Part shown: piece after piece, positions 5,649 to 12,509 of the stretch | Position numbering within the stretch: the first letter of the stretch is position 1 | Layout of the letters: every line of letters begins with the position of its first letter | Origin: a virus | DNA length: 29,867 nucleotides | Strand: one strand, 5' to 3' | IMG/VR virus record: IMGVR_UViG_3300017726_000053 | Span: 1-29,867 of that record | Translations under genes and position numbers: made by a program | Notes under the pieces: model-generated | What the model was told of the DNA's origin: nothing | What the model saw: the letters and a program-made list of their open reading frames with translations, nothing else | Database searches by the model: none

Positions 5649-6398
5649 TTAATACGTTGCACCCAAAGCCTTCGCCCAAGCCTCATTGTCAGTATCCTTA
5701 AACTCTATTTGCCTGAGATCGGGCCTGATTACCATGTCAACGATTGGTGTAGCCCATTTTAATTTGAGATTTTCATAACATCCGAAATTCCATGAATTTA
5801 TGTTGTATTTATTGCGGCCTGTTTGATACAGCTCGCCGTAAAGCAGCCGCTCATCATCTGTCATTGCGATGCAGTAATGGCCCCCAAGCGCGTTCTTATC
5901 GACATAATGATGCCAAATGGGGTCTGCGTTGATGATGTCGAGATTGCCGTGCTGCCAGCTTGCTGGGTGCTCAATGTCTTGATCCAAGTCCCAGACGATG
6001 CACATGGTCGAATGATTGTAATTGCCATGCAGATAGACAGATTTGTTGTAAAACCTCTCGCTGCCATGTTTGCTGAGGTGTTGGCAAAGCACCAGAGTAG
6101 GCTCTGTCAAACTTTTTAAATCAACCTCGCAGTGCGCTGTCTCTATGTTTTGAACCGTTGCGAGTATTGGGATCGGCGGGTTTGAAAAAAATATCTGCTG
6201 CGGCTCGCAGACAAGTATTCCAGCATATTCCTCCGCGTCGGCAAGGGAGATCCCGATGTCACCGGACTTATGCCGTGATAAGGTTGCTGGTTGAATACCC
6301 TTAAGCTCTGCGACCATCTTGTTCGTCAAGCCAGAGCGCTGAATCATCTTATTTAGATTGTTAGGCGCCATGTTGTAGTCCTTGTTGAGTGTTACCAT
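5649..6398 (-). CDS. CI-like repressor with N-terminal XRE-type HTH
   Basis: A 249-residue lysogeny repressor candidate. ATG 6398 is preferred: GGAGG lies 10 bases before it, whereas the ATG at 6407 almost touches that site. Residues about 10-65 are an XRE-type helix-turn-helix (NNLNKMIQRSGLTNKMVAEL, then IQPATLSRHKSG). The C-terminal 170 residues, with PILATVQ, VYLHGNYNH and WATPIVDMVI, have the general layout of a CI/LexA oligomerisation domain, but no clear Ser-Lys autoprotease pair was found, so SOS cleavage is doubtful. It is divergent from the Cro-like gene, with operators O3 and O4 between. A+T content is higher than in the neighbours, common for immunity genes. Confidence 0.8.
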   Translation of the reverse strand: MVTLNKDYNMAPNNLNKMIQRSGLTNKMVAELKGIQPATLSRHKSGDIGISLADAEEYAGILVCEPQQIFFSNPPIPILATVQNIETAHCEVDLKSLTEPTLVLCQHLSKHGSERFYNKSVYLHGNYNHSTMCIVWDLDQDIEHPASWQHGNLDIINADPIWHHYVDKNALGGHYCIAMTDDERLLYGELYQTGRNKYNINSWNFGCYENLKLKWATPIVDMVIRPDLRQIEFKDTDNEAWAKALGATY

Positions 6399-6412
6399 GG
6401 CAAGCATACCTC

Positions 6413-6430
6413 CTTGTCGTTATGCGTCAA
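6413..6430. promoter_or_regulatory. Operator O3 at the repressor leader
   Basis: TTGTCG-TTATG-CGTCAA (6414-6430) matches the phage palindrome with one arm diverged. It lies just upstream of the GGAGG site of the repressor gene, downstream of its candidate -10, so occupancy would limit repressor transcription (autoregulation). No -10 box follows at a suitable distance on either strand, so it is not itself a promoter. Confidence 0.6.
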
Positions 6431-6440
6431 TGTCAGGAAA

Positions 6441-6481
6441 GAGATAAGCGCATTGACGAAATAAGTCAAGCTGCTTACATT
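6441..6481. promoter_or_regulatory. Operator O4 with divergent PR and PRM-like promoters
   Basis: TTGACG-AAATA-AGTCAA spans 6453-6469. Rightward: -35 TTGACG (6453-6458), 17-base spacer, -10 TACATT (6476-6481), leading to the Cro-like gene. Leftward: -35 TTGACT (6469-6464), 17-base spacer, -10 TATCTC (6446-6441), leading to the repressor. Both -35 boxes are the two arms of the same palindrome, so one bound dimer would cover both promoters. Boxes are read by eye; activity is inferred. Confidence 0.7.
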
Positions 6482-6511
6482 AGGACAAATATTAACTGTC
6501 CGGAAAACGTA

Positions 6512-6724
6512 ATGCAGCTTAACAATTATCGACAAAAAAAGGGCTGGTCCTATAGCCAGCTGGCGCGTTTGCTGGGTGCAAGCCACGCAACTGTGGTGCG
6601 CCGCTGGTGCTTGCCGCATGGCGACAAACAGCGGTTGATACCGAATCCAGACAATATGGACAAGGTCATGCTGCTGACCCAAGGCGAAGTCATGCCAAAC
6701 GATTTCTACATTCGCCATGACTGA
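6512..6724 (+). CDS. Cro-like small helix-turn-helix protein
   Basis: Seventy residues from ATG 6512; the longer frame to 6389 runs through the promoter and operators, so it is rejected. Residues 1-35 form a helix-turn-helix: a short lead MQLNNYRQKKGWSYSQLARLL, then GASHATVVRRW as turn and recognition helix. Size, orientation (divergent from the repressor) and placement right after the rightward promoter match Cro of lambda-like phages, which represses the immunity promoters during lytic growth. Only a weak ribosome binding site (GGAAAA) is seen. It overlaps the next gene by 8 bases. Confidence 0.75.
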   Translation: MQLNNYRQKKGWSYSQLARLLGASHATVVRRWCLPHGDKQRLIPNPDNMDKVMLLTQGEVMPNDFYIRHD

Positions 6725-7088
6725 GGACGAGCTGCAGACGCAAGTGGCAGACTGGCTGGAGCTGGCGTTGCCTGTTGGCTGCGTTTTCCATCATTCGCCA
6801 AACGAAGGCACCCGCCATGTGGCGTTCAAAATGAAACTTAGGCGCATGGGAACGCGCTTCGGGTGGCCGGATCTTGAAATTTTTGTGCCAGCAGACGCTT
6901 CAAGGACGGGTATTAGCTCGTCCATTTTTATTGAGCTCAAGCGTCCGAAGGGCGGCAGGCTGAACGAAAACCAGCAGAAGATGCGCGATGCGTTACTTGA
7001 TGCCGGTTGCCACTGGGGGCTGGCGCGCTCTCTGGAACAGGTGGAGGAGATCCTGTCGCCGCTGGTCAAGCTGAGGGCCGGCACATGA
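6717..7088 (+). CDS. VRR-NUC domain nuclease
   Basis: A 123-residue stand-alone VRR-NUC domain, a PD-(D/E)XK nuclease type found in phages and in the FAN1 repair nuclease. Visible: RRMGTRFGWPDLEIFVP (42-58) with Asp52, IELKRPKGG (72-80) giving Glu73-x-Lys75, and QQKMRDALLDAGCHWGLARSLEQV with Gln86 starting the final helix. Stand-alone phage versions are thought to act on branched DNA such as Holliday junctions. Starts inside the cro-like gene and ends in an ATGA overlap with the next, so it is the second gene of the rightward early operon. Confidence 0.85.
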   Translation: MTEDELQTQVADWLELALPVGCVFHHSPNEGTRHVAFKMKLRRMGTRFGWPDLEIFVPADASRTGISSSIFIELKRPKGGRLNENQQKMRDALLDAGCHWGLARSLEQVEEILSPLVKLRAGT

Positions 7089-7279
7089 GCTGGAGCGGCA
7101 GAAAATGCACTTACAGGAACAGCTATACGCGCTGCAAGGAGGGCTGGATCTACGAGCCTGACGGCCATGGTTGTGTGCAATCTGCCTTGTGTCCTCGCTG
7201 CGCCGGCAGTGGCGAGGAGCCGCTGATGGACCCCGATATGTTCAACAACAAGGGCCAGAAGGGCGAGTTTGATGATTAA
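7085..7279 (+). CDS. Small Cys-rich zinc-binding-like protein (64 aa)
   Basis: Sixty-four residues from ATG 7085 (ATGA overlap with the VRR-NUC gene); the longer frame from 7007 is a shadow. Cys8, Cys17, Cys30, Cys36 and Cys39 are present, the last two in CPRCAGSG, which resembles the CxxCxGxG knuckle of DnaJ-like zinc fingers. The tail is polar (MDPDMFNNKGQKGEFDD). It probably binds one zinc ion and could be a nucleic-acid or protein adaptor; no specific function is recognised. Confidence 0.7.
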   Translation: MSWSGRKCTYRNSYTRCKEGWIYEPDGHGCVQSALCPRCAGSGEEPLMDPDMFNNKGQKGEFDD

Positions 7280-8042
7280 TTCGATTAAGTCTGAGTTAAT
7301 ACGCCTCGGCGTTGACAACCCGAGCGTCCTGACTGTCGAGGGCAACGATCACACCGCGTTTTACAAAGGTTTGAACAAGGTGGAGATGCAGGCAATCAGG
7401 TCAGAGTTCCGCAAGGAGCTGTTGACCCGTCAAAGGGTCTGTCAGATGACAGGCTGGTGTTATCAGCCGTCGCTGGTCGCATCACACATTAAGCCTTTCA
7501 GGCATTGCAAAGATCGTGCTGAGGCTGTCTCGCCAATGAACGGGCTTTTGTTGAACAAGCATATTGATCTGCTTTTTGACAAGGGTTTCATCTCTTTTGA
7601 CGAAGGCAGGCGACTGATGATTTCGCACAAGATCTACGATGCTCTCGGCACAAACTGGGGTGAGCAGCTGCAGTCAGGTTTTGGCGATTTCATTCTGGCA
7701 GCGTGGGCGAATGGCGATGACAAGTGCAAGATCCCTGCGGTTGTCGTGCCGCAGAAGATGACATGGAACACGCCTTTCAATGCGGGTTTGAACATCTTTT
7801 CGTCAATTAACCAGATTCGCAAAATGGACTTGCCGAAATGGCAAGTTGATGCGGCTTTCAACAAATTCAGGGCCGCGCAGCAGCGCTACAAGGATGCGCT
7901 GCAGGATTATCATCTGCGCCAGTCTTTCATGGATTACCACCGCCGGCATGTATTCCTCGGGCCGGAGGTGCAACACGCTTCGAATGACAAGGCGCTGGAT
8001 CAGCTCAAAGTCCTCAAGGCTACGGGGAGGGTGAAGTTTTGA
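7272..8042 (+). CDS. HNH endonuclease
   Basis: A 256-residue protein starting at ATG 7272, preferred to the TTG three bases earlier. Residues about 45-112 are an HNH domain: TRQRVCQMTGWC (Cys57, Cys63), LVASHIKPF (His72), SPMNGLLLNKHIDLLFDKGFISF (Asn90, His97, Asp99). The N-terminal 45 residues are helical; the C-terminal 140, with WNTPFNAGLNIF and a late YHRRHVF, look like the extra part seen in HNH_2-type nucleases that end near YHREHVF. It may cut invading or own DNA during packaging or recombination. Located inside an operon of nuclease and methyltransferase genes, overlapped at both ends. Confidence 0.8.
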   Translation: MINSIKSELIRLGVDNPSVLTVEGNDHTAFYKGLNKVEMQAIRSEFRKELLTRQRVCQMTGWCYQPSLVASHIKPFRHCKDRAEAVSPMNGLLLNKHIDLLFDKGFISFDEGRRLMISHKIYDALGTNWGEQLQSGFGDFILAAWANGDDKCKIPAVVVPQKMTWNTPFNAGLNIFSSINQIRKMDLPKWQVDAAFNKFRAAQQRYKDALQDYHLRQSFMDYHRRHVFLGPEVQHASNDKALDQLKVLKATGRVKF

Positions 8043-8563
8043 CTTCGATGGCTAGGCAGAAAGATGATTGGTATCCCACGCCTCCGGTTGCGACCAAGCG
8101 CCTGCTTGATGTCGAGCTGTTTGACGAGCGCATCTGGGAGCCTGCAGCTGGTGATGGCGCAATCTGCGAGGTGCTGCGCGCTGCCTGCTACGATGTGGTC
8201 GCCTCGGATCTTGTCGATTATGGTTATTGCACCGCCGGCGTTGATTTTCTGATGACGACGAAGGCAGAGAGCAATTCGCTTGTCACGAACCCGCCTTACA
8301 AGCTGGCAGAGCAGTTCATTCAACACGCGATTGATCTGGGTGTTGGCAAACATGCGTGGCTGCTGCGCCTGAGCTTTTTAGAGGGCAAGGGCCGGCATGA
8401 CAGTCTGTTTTTGCATCACCCGCCAGCTCGGGTCCATGTGTTTTCCAAGAGATTGACGATGTGGCGCGGTGGTGAGGAGGCCACTTCGACAGGCACGACG
8501 GCTTATGCGTGGTTTGTCTGGGCAGGCTGTTACAACGGCGCAACGCAGCTCAGCTGGGTATGA
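8039..8563 (+). CDS. DNA adenine methyltransferase-like protein
   Basis: A 174-residue SAM-dependent methyltransferase-like protein. TTG 8039 is the likely start because GGGGAGG (8024-8030) is 8 bases upstream and the codon overlaps the previous stop; ATG 8048 is 17 bases from it. Motifs: DWYPTPP (10-16), SAM-binding WEPAAGDGAI (33-42), a DF at 69-70 and catalytic NPPY (84-87), the amino-methyltransferase signature. It ends AYAWFVWAG, as in related phage proteins. Likely role: methylating phage DNA to resist restriction, or pairing with the adjacent HNH nuclease. It is compact, with no visible separate target-recognition domain. Confidence 0.8.
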   Translation: MTSMARQKDDWYPTPPVATKRLLDVELFDERIWEPAAGDGAICEVLRAACYDVVASDLVDYGYCTAGVDFLMTTKAESNSLVTNPPYKLAEQFIQHAIDLGVGKHAWLLRLSFLEGKGRHDSLFLHHPPARVHVFSKRLTMWRGGEEATSTGTTAYAWFVWAGCYNGATQLSWV

Positions 8564-9036
8564 GCATCAGTCCCGAAAGGTGCTGCGTTTGCGGCAAGCT
8601 GCACAACATCAGGGATGGCAGCTGGGTTATTTTGGCAAGTAAGCATTTCGTGTGCGCCTTGTCGGATTGCATCAAAGGTGTTAACGAAATAGAGAAAGAA
8701 GGGTTGACAATGAATCGACGAAATAATTACAATCCCCGCAATCCCGCTGCTAAGCATAGCGAACAAAGCGCTCACAGCGCTTCTGCAAACCCCCAAATAA
8801 ATTCTATAATCCAGAACATAGCTAAGCATAGTAACTCTAAGTATCGCGAGGCAATCCAGCGTTCAAAGCAATCACCGCTGGACGAGCTGCAGCGCAGGGT
8901 GATGAAGAAGCTCAGGCCAAGCTACTCAGCTGATCGGTTCAGCGAGCTGCAGAACCATATCAGTGGATTACCGCCTTTTCAGCGTCAGGTGTTCCTCAGT
9001 GAGCTGGAGCTGGAGGCAGAAAAGATCAGACGATGA
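8560..9036 (+). CDS. Hypothetical protein with N-terminal Cys knuckle (158 aa)
   Basis: One hundred fifty-eight residues from ATG 8560 (ATGA overlap with the methyltransferase). Near the start ERCCVCGKLH and HFVCALSDC suggest a single zinc site. After this comes a polar, Asn/Ser-rich stretch (MNRRNNYNPRNPAAKHS and on), then a helical C-terminus (ELQRRVMKKLRPSY, FSELQNHISGLPPFQRQVFLSELELEAEKIRR). An internal ATG at 8710 has AGAAGGG upstream and could give a shorter product lacking the zinc part. No family is recognised. It ends in an ATGA overlap with the DUF6362-like gene, placing it just before the late switch. Confidence 0.6.
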   Translation: MSISPERCCVCGKLHNIRDGSWVILASKHFVCALSDCIKGVNEIEKEGLTMNRRNNYNPRNPAAKHSEQSAHSASANPQINSIIQNIAKHSNSKYREAIQRSKQSPLDELQRRVMKKLRPSYSADRFSELQNHISGLPPFQRQVFLSELELEAEKIRR

Positions 9037-9419
9037 ATGTCACGCAGTTGCATGATATGTTCGTCGAGGCTTGCGAGACAGAGCGCAAGATGCCGCCGGC
9101 GATGGTCAGGCAGAAGATGTCAGCGTGGCCTGACTATGTGCAGAGCTGGGATGCGTATGGCTACACCAGCTTCGAAGCGCCCATCCTCAAAGCTACTCCT
9201 TCACAGATTGATGCGTATGACAGGGCTATCAGGATTGCCTGTGAGCAGCTGCAGGATGATGAGCGCAGGCTTGTGTGGGCTGTGGCCCACTCGGCTGCCT
9301 ACAGGCGCCGTGGAGCCCAGTGGTCGAAGCTGGCGAGGATCTTGGGGTTGCATGACCCCAGAGTGGTCAAGGCGCGTTACAAGGATGTACTGGTGCAGCT
9401 GAGTTACAGGATGCTGTAA
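9033..9419 (+). CDS. DUF6362-like HTH protein, candidate late regulator
   Basis: A 128-residue protein starting in an ATGA overlap. It resembles DUF6362-type phage proteins: an N-terminal helix (LHDMFVEACETERKMPPAMV), the pattern AWPDYVQSWDAYGY (38-51), a central helix (IDAYDRAIRIACEQL) with DDERRLVWAVAH, then a sigma-factor-like helix-turn-helix (WSKLARILGLHDPRVVKARYKDVLVQL). Such proteins are often the last early gene before the terminase. Here it precedes a promoter and a terminator ahead of terS, so a role as activator or antiterminator of late genes is plausible. The family call is moderate and the role is inferred from position. Confidence 0.6.
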   Translation: MNVTQLHDMFVEACETERKMPPAMVRQKMSAWPDYVQSWDAYGYTSFEAPILKATPSQIDAYDRAIRIACEQLQDDERRLVWAVAHSAAYRRRGAQWSKLARILGLHDPRVVKARYKDVLVQLSYRML

Positions 9420-9437
9420 CGGAAAAGATCAAGGGAC

Positions 9438-9466
9438 TTGCGCCAATGCGCTAAATGGGGTAGCTT
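9438..9466 (+). promoter_or_regulatory. Candidate late promoter
   Basis: In the 157-base gap after the DUF6362-like gene, TTGCGC (9438-9443) and TAGCTT (9461-9466) are separated by 17 bases, giving a weak sigma70-type promoter. A terminator follows 63 bases later, before terS. This promoter, short leader and terminator resemble the PR'-tR' layout controlled by lambda Q. The boxes are weak matches, so this is a suggestion. Confidence 0.4.
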
Positions 9467-9528
9467 TTTCGGTAAGATACGCAAGATGTTGCGATTTCAT
9501 GCGTTTCCTCCGTAAGAGTGTTACCTAG

Positions 9529-9568
9529 CCCAGTCATTTTCGTCCCTGAGAATGGCTGGGTTCTTTTT
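9529..9568 (+). terminator. Intrinsic terminator before terS
   Basis: CCCAGTCATT (9529-9538) pairs with AATGGCTGGG (9551-9560), ten pairs with one G-T, enclosing a 12-base loop, and is followed by TTCTTTTT (9561-9568). It ends just before the ribosome binding site of terS, so late genes require read-through or an antiterminator. Confidence 0.75.
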
Positions 9569-9576
9569 GGAGCATC

Positions 9577-9981
9577 ATGGCTAAGGTTCGTGTCACAAAG
9601 AAACAGATGGAGCAGATCTGCGATGAGATTGCCAACGGGAGATCTCTGACCAGAATTTGCAACAACAGTGATGAGCTGCCCTCATGGCGTACTGTGCTGA
9701 GATGGGTGCAGGAGGACGAAGAAGCGTACAAGGCTTACCGGATTGCAAGGACTTTGCAGTGCGAGGTCATGCGTGATCAGATTATAGATCTTGTCGAGGC
9801 AGAGCTGCCAAGTGATCCGAAGCTGGCAATGGCTGAGGTGCAACGTAGAAGGCTTGAGGCAGATCACAAGGACAAGCATATCAGGCAGATGCAGCCTCTT
9901 GGGATCAGAGACAAGGCAGACGATAACAAGCAGAGCAGTGGCACGGTGACGCTCAGCTGGGGCAATGCTCAGGTGGAGTGA
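9577..9981 (+). CDS. terS: Terminase small subunit
   Basis: A 134-residue protein behind GGAG. An N-terminal helix-turn-helix (VTKKQMEQICDEIANG, SLTRICNNSDELPSWRTVLRWVQEDEEAYKAY) precedes a helical part (ARTLQCEVMRDQIIDLVEAEL) and the segment QRRRLEADHKDKHIRQMQPL with the trailing GIRDK that is typical of phage TerS-like proteins. It would recognise the packaging site and load DNA onto the large subunit. It precedes terL by a 253-base untranslated gap that carries repeats and hairpins, a sensible site for pac or cos. The short C-terminus may mediate terL contact. Confidence 0.75.
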   Translation: MAKVRVTKKQMEQICDEIANGRSLTRICNNSDELPSWRTVLRWVQEDEEAYKAYRIARTLQCEVMRDQIIDLVEAELPSDPKLAMAEVQRRRLEADHKDKHIRQMQPLGIRDKADDNKQSSGTVTLSWGNAQVE

Positions 9982-10234
9982 TTTCTGTGTGGGTGGTCTG
10001 CCACATGGCAGTGCTCGCGCGCACGAGGCACCCAGTCAACTGATTTTCAGTTAACATTGTTTCTCTGTGATGCGTTTGTGATGCAACGCTCTGTGATGCC
10101 CAGATCCTGCAGGGTCGTGGGTAGGATTCAATCCTGCTGGTGGGGGGTGTCGCTGAAAAACCGGACCCCCACCCACCCCCAGAAGTGGCCGCCTGTCACT
10201 AGACGTATAATAGATCTTGGAGACACTGTCTCAC
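9982..10234 (+). other. Untranslated terS-terL gap; possible packaging site
   Basis: No convincing gene; a 77-residue frame from 10057 is Arg/Pro/Ser-rich and lacks a ribosome binding site. The gap holds an inverted repeat AACTGA-TTT-TCAGTT (10038-10052), three direct TGTGATGC copies, an 8-bp stem-capable pair (GGTGGGGG and CCCCCACC around 10138-10175), and TATAAT at 10206-10211 without a good -35. In late operons this dense, such a long gap is unusual. A TerS binding or cleavage site is inferred, not shown. Confidence 0.45.
10066..10099 (+). repeat. Three direct copies of TGTGATGC
   Basis: Identical 8-mers at 10066-10073, 10077-10084 and 10092-10099, spaced 11 and 15 bases start to start. 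Short iterated boxes between terminase genes are a usual form of TerS recognition site, hence a possible pac element. Confidence 0.6.
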
Positions 10235-11515
10235 ATGAACATCGAAATCCCCTACGCTCCGAGGCGTCTGCAAGCCGAGCTCCACGCTGAGCTAGACAAG
10301 CACAGATGGGGCGCTGTTGTTTGCCATCGCAGATTTGGCAAAACGGTGATGGCGATAAACCACTTGCTCAGGGATGCTATTCTCTGCAGCAAGCCGAACC
10401 CTCGGTATGCTTACATTGCGCCGAGCTACAAGCAGGCCAAGGCTGTTGCTTGGGATTATCTCAAGCAGTTCGCGGGAGCTGTGCCTATGGTGCGCTTCCA
10501 TGAGACTGAGCTGCGGTGTGATCTGCCGAATGGCGCAAGGATACAGCTGCTAGGTGCTGAGAACCCTGACAGCCTGCGTGGCATTTACTTGGATGGTGCC
10601 TGCCTTGATGAGATGGCAGATATGCCTGAGAGTTTGTTTCCTGAGATCATCAGGCCGGCTCTGAGTGACCGCAAAGGGTGGGCATTGTTCATTGGTACGC
10701 CTAGAGGGCATAACGCTTTTTATGAGCTCTACAGCGCTGCTGAGGGGCAGGACGAGTGGTTTGTCCGGACTTACAAGGCCAGCGAGACAGGCATCGTTGA
10801 CGACGAGGAGCTAGAGGCTGCGAGGTCGATGATGTCGGCTGATCAGTACAATCAGGAATATGAGTGCTCTTGGGTCGCCAATGTGGCGGGGGCTGTCTAC
10901 GGCAAGGAGCTGCAGGATCTACATGAGAAGGGCCGCATATCTTCGGTGCCGGTAGAGCCGACAGTGCGGGTCGATACTTGGTGGGATCTGGGTATAGGTG
11001 ACAGCACGGCGATATGGTTTACGCAGTCTGTTGGCAGGGCTGTTCATGTTGTGGATTTTTACGAGAACAGGGGCGAGGGCTTGCCGCATTATGCGCGGGT
11101 CTTGCAGGAAAAAGATTATTTTTATGGGACGCATAATGCCCCGCACGACATTGAGGTTCGTGAGCTGGGCAGCGGCAAGAGCCGGCGTGAGGTTGCGTGG
11201 GATCTTGGCATTAACTTTCGGGTCGTCCCGAAGCTGCCCGTCGAGGATGGCATACATGCAGGACAGATGCTTCTTGCGAAATGCTGGTTCGACAAGGTTG
11301 CGTGTAAGGCCGGACTTGAGGCGCTGAGACAATATCATCGCGCATACAATGAGAGGCTGAGGACGTTCCGGAACAGTCCGGTGCATGACTGGTCATCACA
11401 TGCAGCTGATGCGTGGCGCTACTGCGCTGTAGGCATCAAGGATACATCGGCCATGGAACGGCCGCCGCAAGTCATGGCTGAGAGTAAGTACAACCCCTTT
11501 GGAGCAATCGCATGA
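10235..11515 (+). CDS. terL: Terminase large subunit (packaging ATPase-nuclease)
   Basis: The 426-residue packaging motor. The start is ATG 10235 with GGAG 12 bases upstream; a TTG at 10217 lies before that site. ATPase motifs: Walker A variant CHRRFGKT (30-37), adenine-binding-type AYIAPSYKQAK, Walker B GACLDEM with Asp125-Glu126, and coupling GTPRG (154-158). The nuclease half begins at VDTWWDLGIGDSTAIW (Asp251 is the first acidic residue) and ends with HDWSSHAADAWRY (His384, Asp385, Asp392). It drives DNA into the procapsid through the portal and makes the cuts. It is smaller than T7 gp19 but complete. The stop overlaps the next start (ATGA). Confidence 0.95.
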   Translation: MNIEIPYAPRRLQAELHAELDKHRWGAVVCHRRFGKTVMAINHLLRDAILCSKPNPRYAYIAPSYKQAKAVAWDYLKQFAGAVPMVRFHETELRCDLPNGARIQLLGAENPDSLRGIYLDGACLDEMADMPESLFPEIIRPALSDRKGWALFIGTPRGHNAFYELYSAAEGQDEWFVRTYKASETGIVDDEELEAARSMMSADQYNQEYECSWVANVAGAVYGKELQDLHEKGRISSVPVEPTVRVDTWWDLGIGDSTAIWFTQSVGRAVHVVDFYENRGEGLPHYARVLQEKDYFYGTHNAPHDIEVRELGSGKSRREVAWDLGINFRVVPKLPVEDGIHAGQMLLAKCWFDKVACKAGLEALRQYHRAYNERLRTFRNSPVHDWSSHAADAWRYCAVGIKDTSAMERPPQVMAESKYNPFGAIA

Positions 11516-11730
11516 GTTTTATGACGCCAAAAGTGCCGGTGCCTCCACCACCCCCACCGCCACCGCCCGATCCTGTTGTGCCAGATCCGGTGACGACAGT
11601 AGAGGATGAGGTCAAGCGCAAGATGAATGACCCCGCGAGGGTCGGGCCTAAACAGACGCTGATGACGGGGCCGCGAGGCTTGGTGACTGATGCGCCGGTT
11701 GAGTACAAGAATTTACTTGGAGGCAACTGA
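11512..11730 (+). CDS. Small Pro-rich protein after terL (72 aa)
   Basis: Seventy-two residues with a run of nine prolines near the start (PPPPPPPPP, residues 11-19), acidic VTTVEDEVKRKM in the middle and the conserved-looking end TLMTGPRGLVTDAPVEYKNLLGG. Small proteins with a poly-Pro start and a TGxxGLTxxAP...KxLLG end are common beside terL in podoviruses; their role is unknown, perhaps in packaging or head assembly. Overlaps terL (ATGA) and the following gene. Confidence 0.7.
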   Translation: MSFMTPKVPVPPPPPPPPPDPVVPDPVTTVEDEVKRKMNDPARVGPKQTLMTGPRGLVTDAPVEYKNLLGGN

Positions 11731-12506
11731 TGGCTGGTGAAACATCTGGTGGCGGCGGCGGCGGCAAGGTTACGCCTCCGCGCCCGAAATCATCTGTGAA
11801 CAGGCGGCCGCCTCCAAAGCCGAAGCCGATTCAAACAGATGTTAAAAAGGCCGCGTCTGCAAAACAGGCAGAGGTCGGGGTGAGATATACACCAACAGGC
11901 CCGAAAATCGGCCGAGAGGATGACTATCAGCGCGCTCAGGGCATGAGCCCGTTAGCTGTCAAGGCAATCACCGGCAGCGATGAGATGGCCGGCAAGCTGT
12001 CTGGCAGAGATGACATCAACAAGGACAACCTCGGAGATCTGCAAACCAGAGCAGGCGCGGGTCAGATGGCCGATATGAGGGTCGGTGTTGGTGGATTGAG
12101 CGTGGCGGCAAATGTGCTGAACACTATCGGCAAGAAAAACGCGCGAAACATCATGCAGAAAATAGCAGATGGCGCCGATCCTGTCTTTGACAGCAGCGGC
12201 AGGATCATGGGTGCCACCAGTGAGAACGCAATGGGTGGCAGGGTGTATTCCGGCAGACCCGAGTATAACCCCATGAATACCGGCGGCCTGATGGGTGGCG
12301 GTTCCAACACCACGCCGGCGCCTCCTGAATCTGCGCCGGAAGCGCCAGCGCCCGAAGATGCGACAGGCGGCACGGTATCGACTGCAGTTGGCGCTGCGGC
12401 AAAGAAGAAAACGAAAAATCTTATGGGAACGGATAGGGCGCGGGAGCTCATGGCAAAAGGGCTTTTGAGCAAAACGCAGTCTGACCGGATCTTGATGGGG
12501 GGTTGA
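11730..12506 (+). CDS. Low-complexity structural-region protein (258 aa)
   Basis: Two hundred fifty-eight residues starting in an overlap with the previous stop. It begins with a Gly run and a Pro/Lys-rich basic tract (residues 6-35), has a probable ordered middle (MADMRVGVGGLSVAANVLNTIGKKNARNIMQKI), then a Gly/Pro/Ala/Glu-rich stretch (about 170-220), and ends with TDRARELMAKGLLSKTQSDRILMGG. No family is recognised. Position between terL and portal and a disordered, charged composition suggest a minor head or DNA-binding component. Codon use matches the neighbours. Confidence 0.6.
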   Translation: MAGETSGGGGGGKVTPPRPKSSVNRRPPPKPKPIQTDVKKAASAKQAEVGVRYTPTGPKIGREDDYQRAQGMSPLAVKAITGSDEMAGKLSGRDDINKDNLGDLQTRAGAGQMADMRVGVGGLSVAANVLNTIGKKNARNIMQKIADGADPVFDSSGRIMGATSENAMGGRVYSGRPEYNPMNTGGLMGGGSNTTPAPPESAPEAPAPEDATGGTVSTAVGAAAKKKTKNLMGTDRARELMAKGLLSKTQSDRILMGG

Positions 12507-12509
12507 TGA

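Noticed and set aside
6389-6511. Longer start for the Cro-like gene
   Set aside because: It would translate through both operators and the rightward promoter; codons there do not look coding.
10057-10290. 77-residue frame in the terS-terL gap
   Set aside because: No ribosome binding site, Arg/Pro/Ser-rich composition and overlap with terL in another frame.
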